Source: Akkermansia sp.
GTDB lineage: Bacteria > Verrucomicrobiota > Verrucomicrobiia > Verrucomicrobiales > Akkermansiaceae
Assembly: GCA_017379255.1 (NCBI GenBank)
Contig: JAFNWZ010000135.1
Span: 1 to 6,650, forward strand
Reading direction: 5' to 3'
Length of the DNA stretch: 6,650 nucleotides
The notes below the pieces were generated by a model. That model ran no database searches and was not told the DNA's origin. It worked only from the letters and a program-made list of their open reading frames with translations. Of the stretch, positions 1 to 6,137 are shown piece by piece (position 1 is the first letter of the stretch; each line of letters opens with the position of its first letter). Made by a program: the position numbers and the translations under genes.

Positions 1-666
1 GCTCCTTTGCAACCCAAGCCCAAGAAGCCAGAGGTGGATTTGGGTGCGATTTTGGCTGAACTCAAGGCGATTCGAGAAGTCTTGACGACAGCTCCCGGTG
101 TGGCAGAAAAGGCTCGCCAAGAGCGATTGGCTAAGGAAGAAGCCGATCGTCACGCGGTGGAAAACTTTGCATTGGTCTCGCAAGATCTTCACGCATTGAT
201 GGCCGAAGAGGCGAAGACTCAAGAAAAGGAACCGGCTCCTGTTCAAGAAGAAATCCAAGTTGCTCCGCTTTCTTATGACTTGGGAGCTTTGGGTGCGGAA
301 AGTGAAGACTTTTTAACGCCGAGTCCGATGATTGGTAAGATGACCATTCGTCATCCGGTACAAGATGAGCCCAAACAGGAACAAGTCGCATCGGTTGAAG
401 AAGATCTTTGTCCGTTTGATGTGCCTGAAACCGTTGAGTCCGAACCTGTTGTCGTTGAGGAGCAAGCGCCCGTCATTGAAGAGGTCGCTGAGGTTGTTGA
501 AGAGGTCAAACCCGTTGAGGTTGTTAAGACGGAAGAACGTAAGCCTCAATTAGTGGTTCCGCCCTTGCCGGGACAACAAAAGGCTTTTACGATCGGTATG
601 CGAGTCCAAACTCAAAAAGGACCGTCGTCTTTAATTCATTCTTCCCCCGTGTATTGGAAGAAGTAA
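1..666 (+). CDS. Acidic Glu/Val/Pro-rich protein of unknown function, 5'-truncated
   Basis: I do not recognise this protein. The frame is open to the first base of the window, and the first possible start inside it is a TTG at 7 with no Shine-Dalgarno sequence before it. I therefore read it as the C-terminal part (about 221 residues) of a longer gene, ending in TAA at 664-666. The first 75 residues or so are charged and probably helical, with a run rich in Leu, Ala, Glu and Lys that could form a coiled coil. Roughly residues 135-190 (counted from the TTG) are a low-complexity acidic stretch dominated by Glu, Val and Pro, probably disordered. The end turns basic and less repetitive (FTIGMRVQTQKG, then a terminal YWKK), as in a short conserved docking tail. 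There is no signal peptide or membrane segment in the visible part. A strong terminator follows directly. Codon use is unlike that of every gene right of 900. It could be a scaffold or envelope-linked adaptor, but nothing shows this. Confidence 0.75.
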   Translation, partial: APLQPKPKKPEVDLGAILAELKAIREVLTTAPGVAEKARQERLAKEEADRHAVENFALVSQDLHALMAEEAKTQEKEPAPVQEEIQVAPLSYDLGALGAESEDFLTPSPMIGKMTIRHPVQDEPKQEQVASVEEDLCPFDVPETVESEPVVVEEQAPVIEEVAEVVEEVKPVEVVKTEERKPQLVVPPLPGQQKAFTIGMRVQTQKGPSSLIHSSPVYWKK

Positions 667-671
667 AAAAG

Positions 672-701
672 AAAACTCCCGCAAAATGCGGGAGTTTTTT
701 T
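672..701 (+). terminator. Intrinsic terminator of the acidic-protein gene
   Basis: A 9-bp perfect stem, ACTCCCGCA (675-683) with TGCGGGAGT (687-695), has a 3-base loop and is followed by seven Ts (695-701). Flanking AAA (672-674) can pair with TTT (696-698). It begins 5 bases after the TAA at 664-666, so it is a clear Rho-independent terminator for the upstream gene and separates it from the tRNA unit. Confidence 0.93.
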
Positions 702-707
702 ACGATA

Positions 708-736
708 TTGCCAAAGCGTAATTTTTGGTGTAATAT
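708..736 (+). promoter_or_regulatory. Sigma70-type promoter of the tRNA gene
   Basis: A -35 box TTGCCA (708-713, 5 of 6 to TTGACA) and a -10 box TAATAT (731-736, 5 of 6 to TATAAT) are 17 bases apart, the ideal spacing. Transcription would start near 743, a few bases before the mature tRNA 5' end at 751. It lies between the terminator at 672-701 and the tRNA, so its target is unambiguous. Confidence 0.8.
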
Positions 737-749
737 CAACACTCTTCTG

Positions 750-824
<75 letters not shown>

Positions 825-831
825 TAAACAA

Positions 832-869
832 AAACGCTCAGTAACGGATAAAGCCGCTGCTGAGCGTTT
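832..869 (+). terminator. Hairpin after the tRNA, probable terminator
   Basis: A perfect 10-bp stem AAACGCTCAG (832-841) with CTGAGCGTTT (860-869) encloses an 18-base loop, in which CGG (845-847) can pair with CCG (854-856). The downstream bases are T-rich but interrupted (TCTGCTTTACTTT), so it is a less canonical terminator than the one at 672-701. It starts 7 bases after the tRNA and would separate the tRNA from the peptidase gene. Confidence 0.6.
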
Positions 870-905
870 CTGCTTTACTTTGTGTCAGGGGCTGCATTTC
901 GTTCT

Positions 906-932
906 TTAACAAATCGGGAGGTATGGTATAAT
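906..932 (+). promoter_or_regulatory. Candidate promoter of the M3 peptidase gene, very close to the start codon
   Basis: A perfect TATAAT (927-932) is preceded by TTAACA (906-911, 5 of 6 to TTGACA) with a short 15-base spacer. The -10 box ends only 7 bases before the ATG at 940, so transcription would begin at about 939-940 and give a leaderless or almost leaderless mRNA. A Shine-Dalgarno-like GGGAGG (916-921) lies upstream of the -10 box and would not be transcribed from this promoter. It is also about 18 bases from the ATG, too far for normal use. It is followed by a tiny ATG-GTA-TAA frame at 923-931. If the real promoter is farther upstream, that sequence would lie in the leader instead. 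Confidence 0.4.
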
Positions 933-939
933 TCATGCC

Positions 940-3105
940 ATGATGAGTTTGAGAACATGGTCGATCATGGTGTTTTCTGCGGTGAGTATGCTGCAGGTGC
1001 CGGCGGCGCTGGCAGAGCAGCAGGAGCACCCGTTTTTCCGCACGGCGCAGTACCCGGCGTGGTCGCAGATGACACCGGAGCAGGCGCTGGCAGATGCCCG
1101 GGCGGCGATTGAGGAGTCCCGTGAGCAGTTGGCGGCCCTGGCTGCCGTAAGCCAGGAAACGGCCACTTTTGAGAATACGTTTCAGGCGTGGTATGAGGCG
1201 GGGGAGAATCTGAAGCAGGTGGCCAATTATGTGTTTCACCTGCACACGGCGCTGGGGCGGCCGGATATGCAGCGCATGATGAGCCGGATTATGGCTGAGA
1301 CCACGGCGTACAAGGCGGAAGGGGTGCATGCGGAGCGCATTGCCCGGGTGCTGCAGGAGGCAGCGGCGGCACCGTGGGTGGCTGGGCTGAGCCCGGCGCG
1401 GCAGCGTTTTGTGCAGCAGACGATGCAGGGCCTGCGGGATAGCGGTGTGCTGCTGCCGCCGGAGAAGCAGGCGCGCAAGGCTGAGATTGAGAAGGAGCTT
1501 TCGCAGCTGGGATTCCGGTTTAATTCCTTTGTGCAGAGTTCGCCTCTGGTGTGGCAGTTGGTCGTAACGGATGCTGCTGAGCTGGCGGGTATGCCGCGCG
1601 GGTGGATGCAGATGGCAGAGGCCGGAGGCCGGGAACTTGGTGAGGACGGGAAGCCTGCCTGGCTGGTGAATATGACGACGGTGCCTGCGGCGCCGGTGCT
1701 CCGGTATTGCCAGGTGGAGGAGACCCGCCGCAAGTGCTGGCTGGGTACAACCTGCGCCGGAACGGCGCGGGCGCTGGATACGGAGCCGCTTATTGTGCGG
1801 ATTCTGGAGCTGCGCCACGAGCTGGCCACCATGCTGGGGTACGCGAATTTTGCAGATATGCAGGCGGCACGGCGCATGATGGGGTCCGGCCAGAAGGCGC
1901 TGGATTTTGTGGATGATATGCTGCAGCGGAGCAAACCCGCGTGGGATGCATACGTGGCGGCGGAAATGGAGCGTTTTTCCCGGGCTTGTGGTAAGGAGCT
2001 CAAGGCGGTGAATCCCTGGGATGTGGAGTTTCTGAACCGCCAGTTGCCGCCGGAGCGCAGCTCGTTCAATGTGAATGCGCTTACGCCGTATCTGCAGGCG
2101 GATAAGGTGGTTTCCGGGCTCATGCGCATCTGGGCAGACCTGCTGAGCCTGCATATTGAGGAATTGCCCACGGCCTGCCTGAAACCCGGTGAGACGCCGC
2201 CCCCCGGTGTGGTGGAGACCTGGCATCCGGATGTGCGCTGTTTTGCGGTGAAGGATGCCGCCACGGGACGGCACATGGGCTCGTTCTACATGGATATCAT
2301 CGCGCGGCCGCATAAGCGGCCTCAGGCGTGGTGTCTGCCGCTGCGCGATGGTGAACCTGCGGCAGATGGCAGCCTGGGTGAGCCGCACCTGGCCGCGCTG
2401 ATGGCGAACCTGACTCCGCCGCGTGCCGGGAAGCCGCATTTGTTCAACCACGGGGAGCTGTATATGTTGTTCCATGAGTTCGGGCACATGATGCACATGA
2501 TGCTGGGGCATGGGGAGCTGCGCGCGCACTGCACGGCAGAGGTGGAGCGCGATTTCGTGGAAATGCCAAGCCAGTTGCAGGAAAGCTGGATCTGGGAGCC
2601 CGAGGCGCTGGCTTTGTTTACCAGCCACTATGCCACGGGGGAACCGCTGCCGGAGCGTCTGGCGCAGCAGTTGTCTGAAACCCGTGGTTCCAATCCCATT
2701 GAAATGCACATGCGCATGCTTTGTGCCAGCAAGCTGGACCTGGAGCTGCACATGCATTACCACGATAAGTACAAGGGCCGTCCCATTGATGAGGTGTCAG
2801 AGGAGATTCTGCGCCCCTGGCTTTTCCCGTATACGGTGCAGCCGCCCAGCGACATCCGCACGCTCAGCTATTCCATGGCAGAGGGGTATGCGGCTGCTGT
2901 GTATACCTACAAGTGGTCGGAGATGCTGGCGGCAGATGCCATGCGGCGCTTTAAGACCGAAGGTGTGCTGAATCCTGCCACCGGGGCGGATTACCGCCGC
3001 TGCATTCTGGAGCGTGGCAGCAGTGTGCCGGCCATGCAGCAGATACGGGATTTCCTGGGGCGTGAGCCAGACCCCGCGGCCCTTATTGAGCGTTATGCTA
3101 AGTAG
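940..3105 (+). CDS. Exported M3-family zinc oligopeptidase (peptidyl-dipeptidase Dcp / oligopeptidase A type)
   Basis: This is a 721-residue zinc metallopeptidase that should cut short peptides. Residues 1-25 look like a signal peptide: Arg5, a hydrophobic core and an Ala-Leu-Ala cleavage site before Glu26. Export to the periplasm is therefore likely, unlike the cytoplasmic E. coli Dcp and OpdA. The catalytic domain has the family motif HEFGH at 512-516 (zinc ligands His512 and His516, catalytic Glu513). The third ligand, Glu541 in RDFVEMPSQ, has exactly the E. coli Dcp spacing. The substrate-loop segment GYAAAVYTYKW (649-659) keeps Tyr650, Tyr655 and Tyr657, but the His that precedes it in Dcp, OpdA and thimet oligopeptidase is replaced (YSMAEGY, 644-650). 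Length is normal for M3A plus a signal. ATG 940 is followed by a second ATG at 943. The start lacks a well-placed ribosome binding site. The gene is monocistronic and convergent with the alpha-galactosidase. Family assignment is firm; the exact cleavage mode is not. Confidence 0.93.
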   Translation: MMSLRTWSIMVFSAVSMLQVPAALAEQQEHPFFRTAQYPAWSQMTPEQALADARAAIEESREQLAALAAVSQETATFENTFQAWYEAGENLKQVANYVFHLHTALGRPDMQRMMSRIMAETTAYKAEGVHAERIARVLQEAAAAPWVAGLSPARQRFVQQTMQGLRDSGVLLPPEKQARKAEIEKELSQLGFRFNSFVQSSPLVWQLVVTDAAELAGMPRGWMQMAEAGGRELGEDGKPAWLVNMTTVPAAPVLRYCQVEETRRKCWLGTTCAGTARALDTEPLIVRILELRHELATMLGYANFADMQAARRMMGSGQKALDFVDDMLQRSKPAWDAYVAAEMERFSRACGKELKAVNPWDVEFLNRQLPPERSSFNVNALTPYLQADKVVSGLMRIWADLLSLHIEELPTACLKPGETPPPGVVETWHPDVRCFAVKDAATGRHMGSFYMDIIARPHKRPQAWCLPLRDGEPAADGSLGEPHLAALMANLTPPRAGKPHLFNHGELYMLFHEFGHMMHMMLGHGELRAHCTAEVERDFVEMPSQLQESWIWEPEALALFTSHYATGEPLPERLAQQLSETRGSNPIEMHMRMLCASKLDLELHMHYHDKYKGRPIDEVSEEILRPWLFPYTVQPPSDIRTLSYSMAEGYAAAVYTYKWSEMLAADAMRRFKTEGVLNPATGADYRRCILERGSSVPAMQQIRDFLGREPDPAALIERYAK

Positions 3106-3175
3106 GTGGAGAATGAGTCTGGTGTTTTTTTTGAGGGGGCTGAAGGTCTGTTATTCAGTGCGGCATTGAGTAGTC

Positions 3176-3220
3176 GCCCCGCGTTGCGGGGCTTCCGGCT
3201 CTGCCCTGCGGGCTACGCCG
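3176..3220. repeat. Intergenic palindromes, REP-like candidate
   Basis: Two adjacent G+C-rich hairpins. The first is GCCCCGC (3176-3182) with GCGGGGC (3186-3192) and loop GTT. The second is CGGC (3196-3199) with GCCG (3217-3220), enclosing GCCC (3203-3206) with GGGC (3210-3213). No T tract follows on either strand, so these are not simple intrinsic terminators. The style is that of repetitive extragenic palindromes found between convergent genes. Only one copy is visible in this window, so repeat status is inference. Confidence 0.5.
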
Positions 3221-3225
3221 TGACA

Positions 3226-3278
3226 GGCATTTCATCCTTTGCGGAGCAAAGGATGAAATGCCGCCATGCTGGCGGCAT
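3226..3278. repeat. Long perfect inverted repeat with an overlapping alternative hairpin
   Basis: A 17-bp perfect stem is formed by 3226-3242 and 3246-3262 around the loop GGA. Its right arm shares bases 3258-3262 (ATGCC) with a second 9-bp perfect stem, ATGCCGCCA (3258-3266) with TGGCGGCAT (3270-3278) and loop TGC. The two stems cannot both form in full. There is no T run on either strand. The likely roles are RNA 3'-end stabilisation or factor-aided termination for the two convergent genes, or part of a mobile palindromic repeat. Confidence 0.65.
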
Positions 3279-3279
3279 G

Positions 3280-3308
3280 GTGTTATTCTGCCTGCAGCAG
3301 AATAACAC
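3280..3308 (-). terminator. Hairpin spanning the alpha-galactosidase stop codon
   Basis: A 12-bp perfect stem, GTGTTATTCTGC (3280-3291) with GCAGAATAACAC (3297-3308), has a 5-base loop. On the minus strand it contains the last eight codons or so of the alpha-galactosidase gene and its TAA (3285-3283). No T tract follows, so termination there would need Rho or the next hairpins. It may mainly protect the mRNA 3' end. The stem is clear; its role is inferred. Confidence 0.5.
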
Positions 3309-5376
3309 AGGATTGCTGCGGGCGGGTCCAGCGGATGGGGAGTCCGGTGGTCAGCAGCGCATCGCCGCCAAGGGTGGCGGTGTGCAGCGGGCAGTGGTAG
3401 CCGGTGGCATCCGGCGCCAGCTCGGTGAGGGTGTAGCGGGTGGCTGGGTTGAGACCGCGCAGGGGGATGCGGGTCTGCTGGTCGGTGTAGACGCGCTGGG
3501 TGGTGTAGGCAAGCAGGAGGGCTTTGTCCTGGTGCGTGTAGAGCAGGGCGCAGTCCGGCCCTTCGTACGGGGAGACAAGGCGGTGCAGCTCACCCAGCTG
3601 GGTGATGGGGCGGAGTTCTTTTGCCAGGGAGACGCGGTCGCGGATTTCGTCCATTTCGGCATCGGAGAGGGCGCGGGGGTCGAGCTCCAGACCGAGGCGG
3701 CCGGCGAGGGCTACATCGAATCGGAATTTGAGGGAGGTTTCGCGGCCGGTGTAGCAGTTGGGGCTGGCGGTCACGTGGCAGCCGATGGCGTTGGCGGGGA
3801 AGAAGTAGGAGGCGGCCCACTGCATGCGGAGACGGTCGCAGGCATCTGTGTTGTCGGAGAGCCAGAATTCCTCGTGGAATGCGGCGGCGCCGCAGTCGAG
3901 CCTGCCGCCACCGGCAGAGCAGCATTGGAAGGTGACGCCGGGGAACTGGCGGCGCAGGTGGCGCATCTGTTCGTAGTAGCTGGCAATGTAGTCGAAGTAC
4001 AGGTTGCCCTGGCGGTCTGCGGGCAGGTGGGTGGAGCCGGCATCGGTAATTTTGCGGTTGCAGTCCCACTTGATGTAGGATATGCCGGGGTGGGCGGCCA
4101 GGGTGCGCTGCACAGGGGCGGCTATGTTGGTGGCGGGGTTGGCGAGGTCGAGCACGAGCTGGTGGCGTTCCTCGCGCGGGGGGATGCCGGGGAGCCGGAT
4201 GGCCCATTCCGGGTGGGCGGTGTAGAGGTGGCTGCGTGGGCTGACCATTTCCGGTTCCATCCAGAGGCCGAAATCAATGCCGCAGCTGGCGGCAAAGGCA
4301 GTGAGTTCGGTGAGGCCGCCGGGGAGTTTGGCTGCATCGGGTTCCCAGTCGCCCAGGGATGAGGTGTCGTCGTCCCGCTTGCCGAACCAGCCGTCATCCA
4401 GCACGAAGAGCTCTACCCCGAGCCGGGCGGTGCGCTGAATCATGGCACGCAGCGTGGGGGTGTGCACATCGAAATGCACGCCTTCCCAGCTGTTGAGCAG
4501 GGTGCGGCGGGTTTCCTGCCCGCGGGGGATGACGCGGCGGCGCAGGTAGCGGTGCAGGCTGCGGCTGGCTTGTGCGGCGCCGCTGTGGCTGTACACAAGG
4601 ATGGCCGCGGGCAGGGTGATGCTGCTGCCTCCGGGCAGGGTGTACGGGCTGTGGGCAAAGTGGTGTCCCAGGCGCAGGTGCAGGTGGCCGTAGGGGCTGT
4701 GTTTGGCGGCGATGTCGTAGTTGCCGCTCCAGGCCAGGGCTGCCAGCAGGCACGACCGCCCGGTTTCCTGCGCGGGGCCGCCCAGGGAGAGGAGGATGCC
4801 GGGTGTGCCTTCCTGGGCGGTCTTGATGCCGGTGGTGGAGGCTACGCAGACGGTGCTGCCGCGTTCCACGCGCTGATGGTGCAGGAAGTTCTCGCCGCTC
4901 CAGCCGCCGCGGAAGGTGGTGAGGTGGTATTCTGCGGCGCGCAGGGGCAGGGCGGCGGAGTCTGCCTGCAGCAGGGTGATGCTGCCGCTGCCTTTGTTGG
5001 TGAGCGTGGGGATGAGGGTGAACGTGTCTTCTTCCGGGTAGGGCGTGAGGAGAAGCTGCACCTCCAGCTCCGGGTGGCGCGGGTCTGCCAGGGTGAAGCT
5101 CATGCCGCCGCTTGCGGCCGGTTTGCTGGTCAGCAGCCGCAGGTCGCAGCCCAGGGTGCCATCTGCATAGCGCAGGTGCAGCGCGTATTCGCCGGAATAG
5201 TTGCCCCACTGGCCGCGGGAGTCAAAATCGGTGGCGTAGAGCGGACCTTCTGCCGCGGGGGAGAGCAGGGCATCATCTGCCTCAGCCAGGCGCGGCCCCA
5301 GGTAGCAGAAGTGGAGTTTGCCTGCTTCTGTCACGCGCAGGCTCAGCTGGTTGCTCTCTGTGAATAAGTGCATCAC
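3283..5376 (-). CDS. Alpha-galactosidase, glycoside hydrolase family 36
   Basis: This protein hydrolyses terminal alpha-1,6-galactosyl residues (melibiose or raffinose type) or alpha-galactosides cut from glycans, with retention of configuration. It has 697 residues from the GTG at 5376, or 696 from the adjacent ATG at 5373. GGGAG lies just upstream but is too close to settle the choice. There is no signal peptide, so it should be cytoplasmic. Domain order follows GH36: N-terminal beta-sandwich (about 1-300), TIM barrel (about 300-610) and C-terminal beta domain. Visible motifs are LDDGWFG (326-332), WMEPEM (372-377), nucleophile Asp438 in KWDCNR, CCSAGGGR (485-492), and SDNTD (507-511). Asp508 is 70 residues after the nucleophile, the spacing of the acid/base in characterised GH36 enzymes. 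Length is slightly below the usual 720-740. The upstream minus-strand gene is 32 bases away, so co-transcription is possible. No transporter or regulator is adjacent. Confidence 0.95.
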   Translation of the reverse strand: MMHLFTESNQLSLRVTEAGKLHFCYLGPRLAEADDALLSPAAEGPLYATDFDSRGQWGNYSGEYALHLRYADGTLGCDLRLLTSKPAASGGMSFTLADPRHPELEVQLLLTPYPEEDTFTLIPTLTNKGSGSITLLQADSAALPLRAAEYHLTTFRGGWSGENFLHHQRVERGSTVCVASTTGIKTAQEGTPGILLSLGGPAQETGRSCLLAALAWSGNYDIAAKHSPYGHLHLRLGHHFAHSPYTLPGGSSITLPAAILVYSHSGAAQASRSLHRYLRRRVIPRGQETRRTLLNSWEGVHFDVHTPTLRAMIQRTARLGVELFVLDDGWFGKRDDDTSSLGDWEPDAAKLPGGLTELTAFAASCGIDFGLWMEPEMVSPRSHLYTAHPEWAIRLPGIPPREERHQLVLDLANPATNIAAPVQRTLAAHPGISYIKWDCNRKITDAGSTHLPADRQGNLYFDYIASYYEQMRHLRRQFPGVTFQCCSAGGGRLDCGAAAFHEEFWLSDNTDACDRLRMQWAASYFFPANAIGCHVTASPNCYTGRETSLKFRFDVALAGRLGLELDPRALSDAEMDEIRDRVSLAKELRPITQLGELHRLVSPYEGPDCALLYTHQDKALLLAYTTQRVYTDQQTRIPLRGLNPATRYTLTELAPDATGYHCPLHTATLGGDALLTTGLPIRWTRPQQSCVILLQAE

Positions 5377-5408
5377 TCCCGTTCAATTATTCCCTATTCA
5401 CTATGCCT

Positions 5409-6137
5409 TTATTCCATGGTTCTGGCCTGGCGGCGGGCGGCGCGCAGGCGTTCGCGCTCGGCATGCGCCTTTTTGCCGGTGGTGGAGTTGCGGTCGGCAT
5501 CCCGCGCGGCTTCCAGTGCGGCAATGGCCTCCAGCAGCTTGGCTTCGGAGGCCGGGGTGTGGGCTCCGGTATACATGGTGGTGTATTCCTGCAGCAGGAG
5601 GGGGTAGAGGCATTCAAAACCGAGGCGTTGTTTATCTGCCGGGGTGGTAAGGGGGTGCGCCATGAGTGCCCGGCAGGTGTTGAGGCATTTCTGAAGGGCC
5701 TCGCCTTGCAGGGGCTGGGTGAAGGCCATGCGCGCAAAGAGAAGGTATTGCTGCGCGGTGAAGTTGCGGCGCTCTGCCTGCGCGGCCCGGTCGGGGGCGC
5801 TGGCTGCGGCTTTGGCGGCTGCCAGGGTGGTGGGGGTCAGTTCATCGAGCGGCAGGGTGGCGTATGGGCCGGTGGCATCGCCGATGACGAGGCAGGGGAG
5901 TTCCTGTACTCCGGCTTTGAGGGCATTGGCTGCGTTGATGGCTTCTGGCAGGTTGGTGGCCTGTTCGTTGAGCACCACATAGCGGCATTCGCTCTGGGGG
6001 GCGGCTGCGCGCAGGGGCGCAAGCCGTCGGGCCATGGCGGCGGCGTTTGTGCCGGGCCGGAAATAGACGGTGTATTCCTCGCCCAGGGCTGTGAGGGCGC
6101 TGCACATCAGCAGCAGGGGCAGCAGGAGGCGTTTCAT
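5409..6137 (-). CDS. Small exported protein, probable thioredoxin-like fold without the CxxC motif
   Basis: This 242-residue protein has a clear signal peptide: Lys2-Arg3, a Leu-rich core, and a likely cut after Ala-Leu-Gly at 19. Cys12 is not in a good lipobox. Residues 21-110 show the strand and helix order of a thioredoxin fold: strand EYTVYF, a helix near 32-46, strand RYVVLN (52-57), a helix near 63-76, then Leu80-Pro81-Cys82-Leu-Val-Ile, where Pro81 would be the cis-proline, then a short strand and a helix. The place of the redox CxxC holds Arg-Pro-Gly-Thr (27-30), so disulfide exchange by the usual chemistry is unlikely. Residues 115-242 are helical and end in a basic, charged tail; Cys151 and Cys155 form CxxxC. 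The ATG overlaps the stop of the jag-like gene by 4 bases (ATGA, 6137-6134), so translation is probably coupled. The fold is inference from sequence pattern only, and function is unknown. The start at 6137 is preferred over longer in-frame extensions because of the signal peptide and the overlap. Confidence 0.85.
   Translation of the reverse strand: MKRLLLPLLLMCSALTALGEEYTVYFRPGTNAAAMARRLAPLRAAAPQSECRYVVLNEQATNLPEAINAANALKAGVQELPCLVIGDATGPYATLPLDELTPTTLAAAKAAASAPDRAAQAERRNFTAQQYLLFARMAFTQPLQGEALQKCLNTCRALMAHPLTTPADKQRLGFECLYPLLLQEYTTMYTGAHTPASEAKLLEAIAALEAARDADRNSTTGKKAHAERERLRAARRQARTME

Noticed and set aside
838..2763. A 641-codon open frame on the minus strand opposite the M3 peptidase
   Set aside because: The translation is His/Arg/Leu-rich with no recognisable motif. 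It is a shadow of the G/C third-position bias of the real gene, which carries HEFGH and the full M3 signature.
3123..3132. Eight Ts shortly after the M3 stop codon, as an intrinsic terminator
   Set aside because: I find no convincing stem directly before the T run (only weak AGC/GCT pairing near 3090-3100), so a Rho-independent terminator is not supported there.
3176..3308. A CRISPR array or a transposon end
   Set aside because: The palindromes differ from each other and are not evenly spaced repeats with spacers. No transposase gene or target duplication is visible.
3106..4362. A 418-codon plus-strand frame running from the end of the M3 gene through the palindromes
   Set aside because: Gly/Ala/Val-rich low-complexity translation, antisense to the alpha-galactosidase. 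It starts directly after the M3 stop at a non-standard start codon and crosses the hairpins; a shadow frame.
4462..5367. A 301-codon plus-strand frame opposite the alpha-galactosidase N-terminus
   Set aside because: Gly/Ala/Gln-rich antisense shadow with no ribosome binding site or domain signal.
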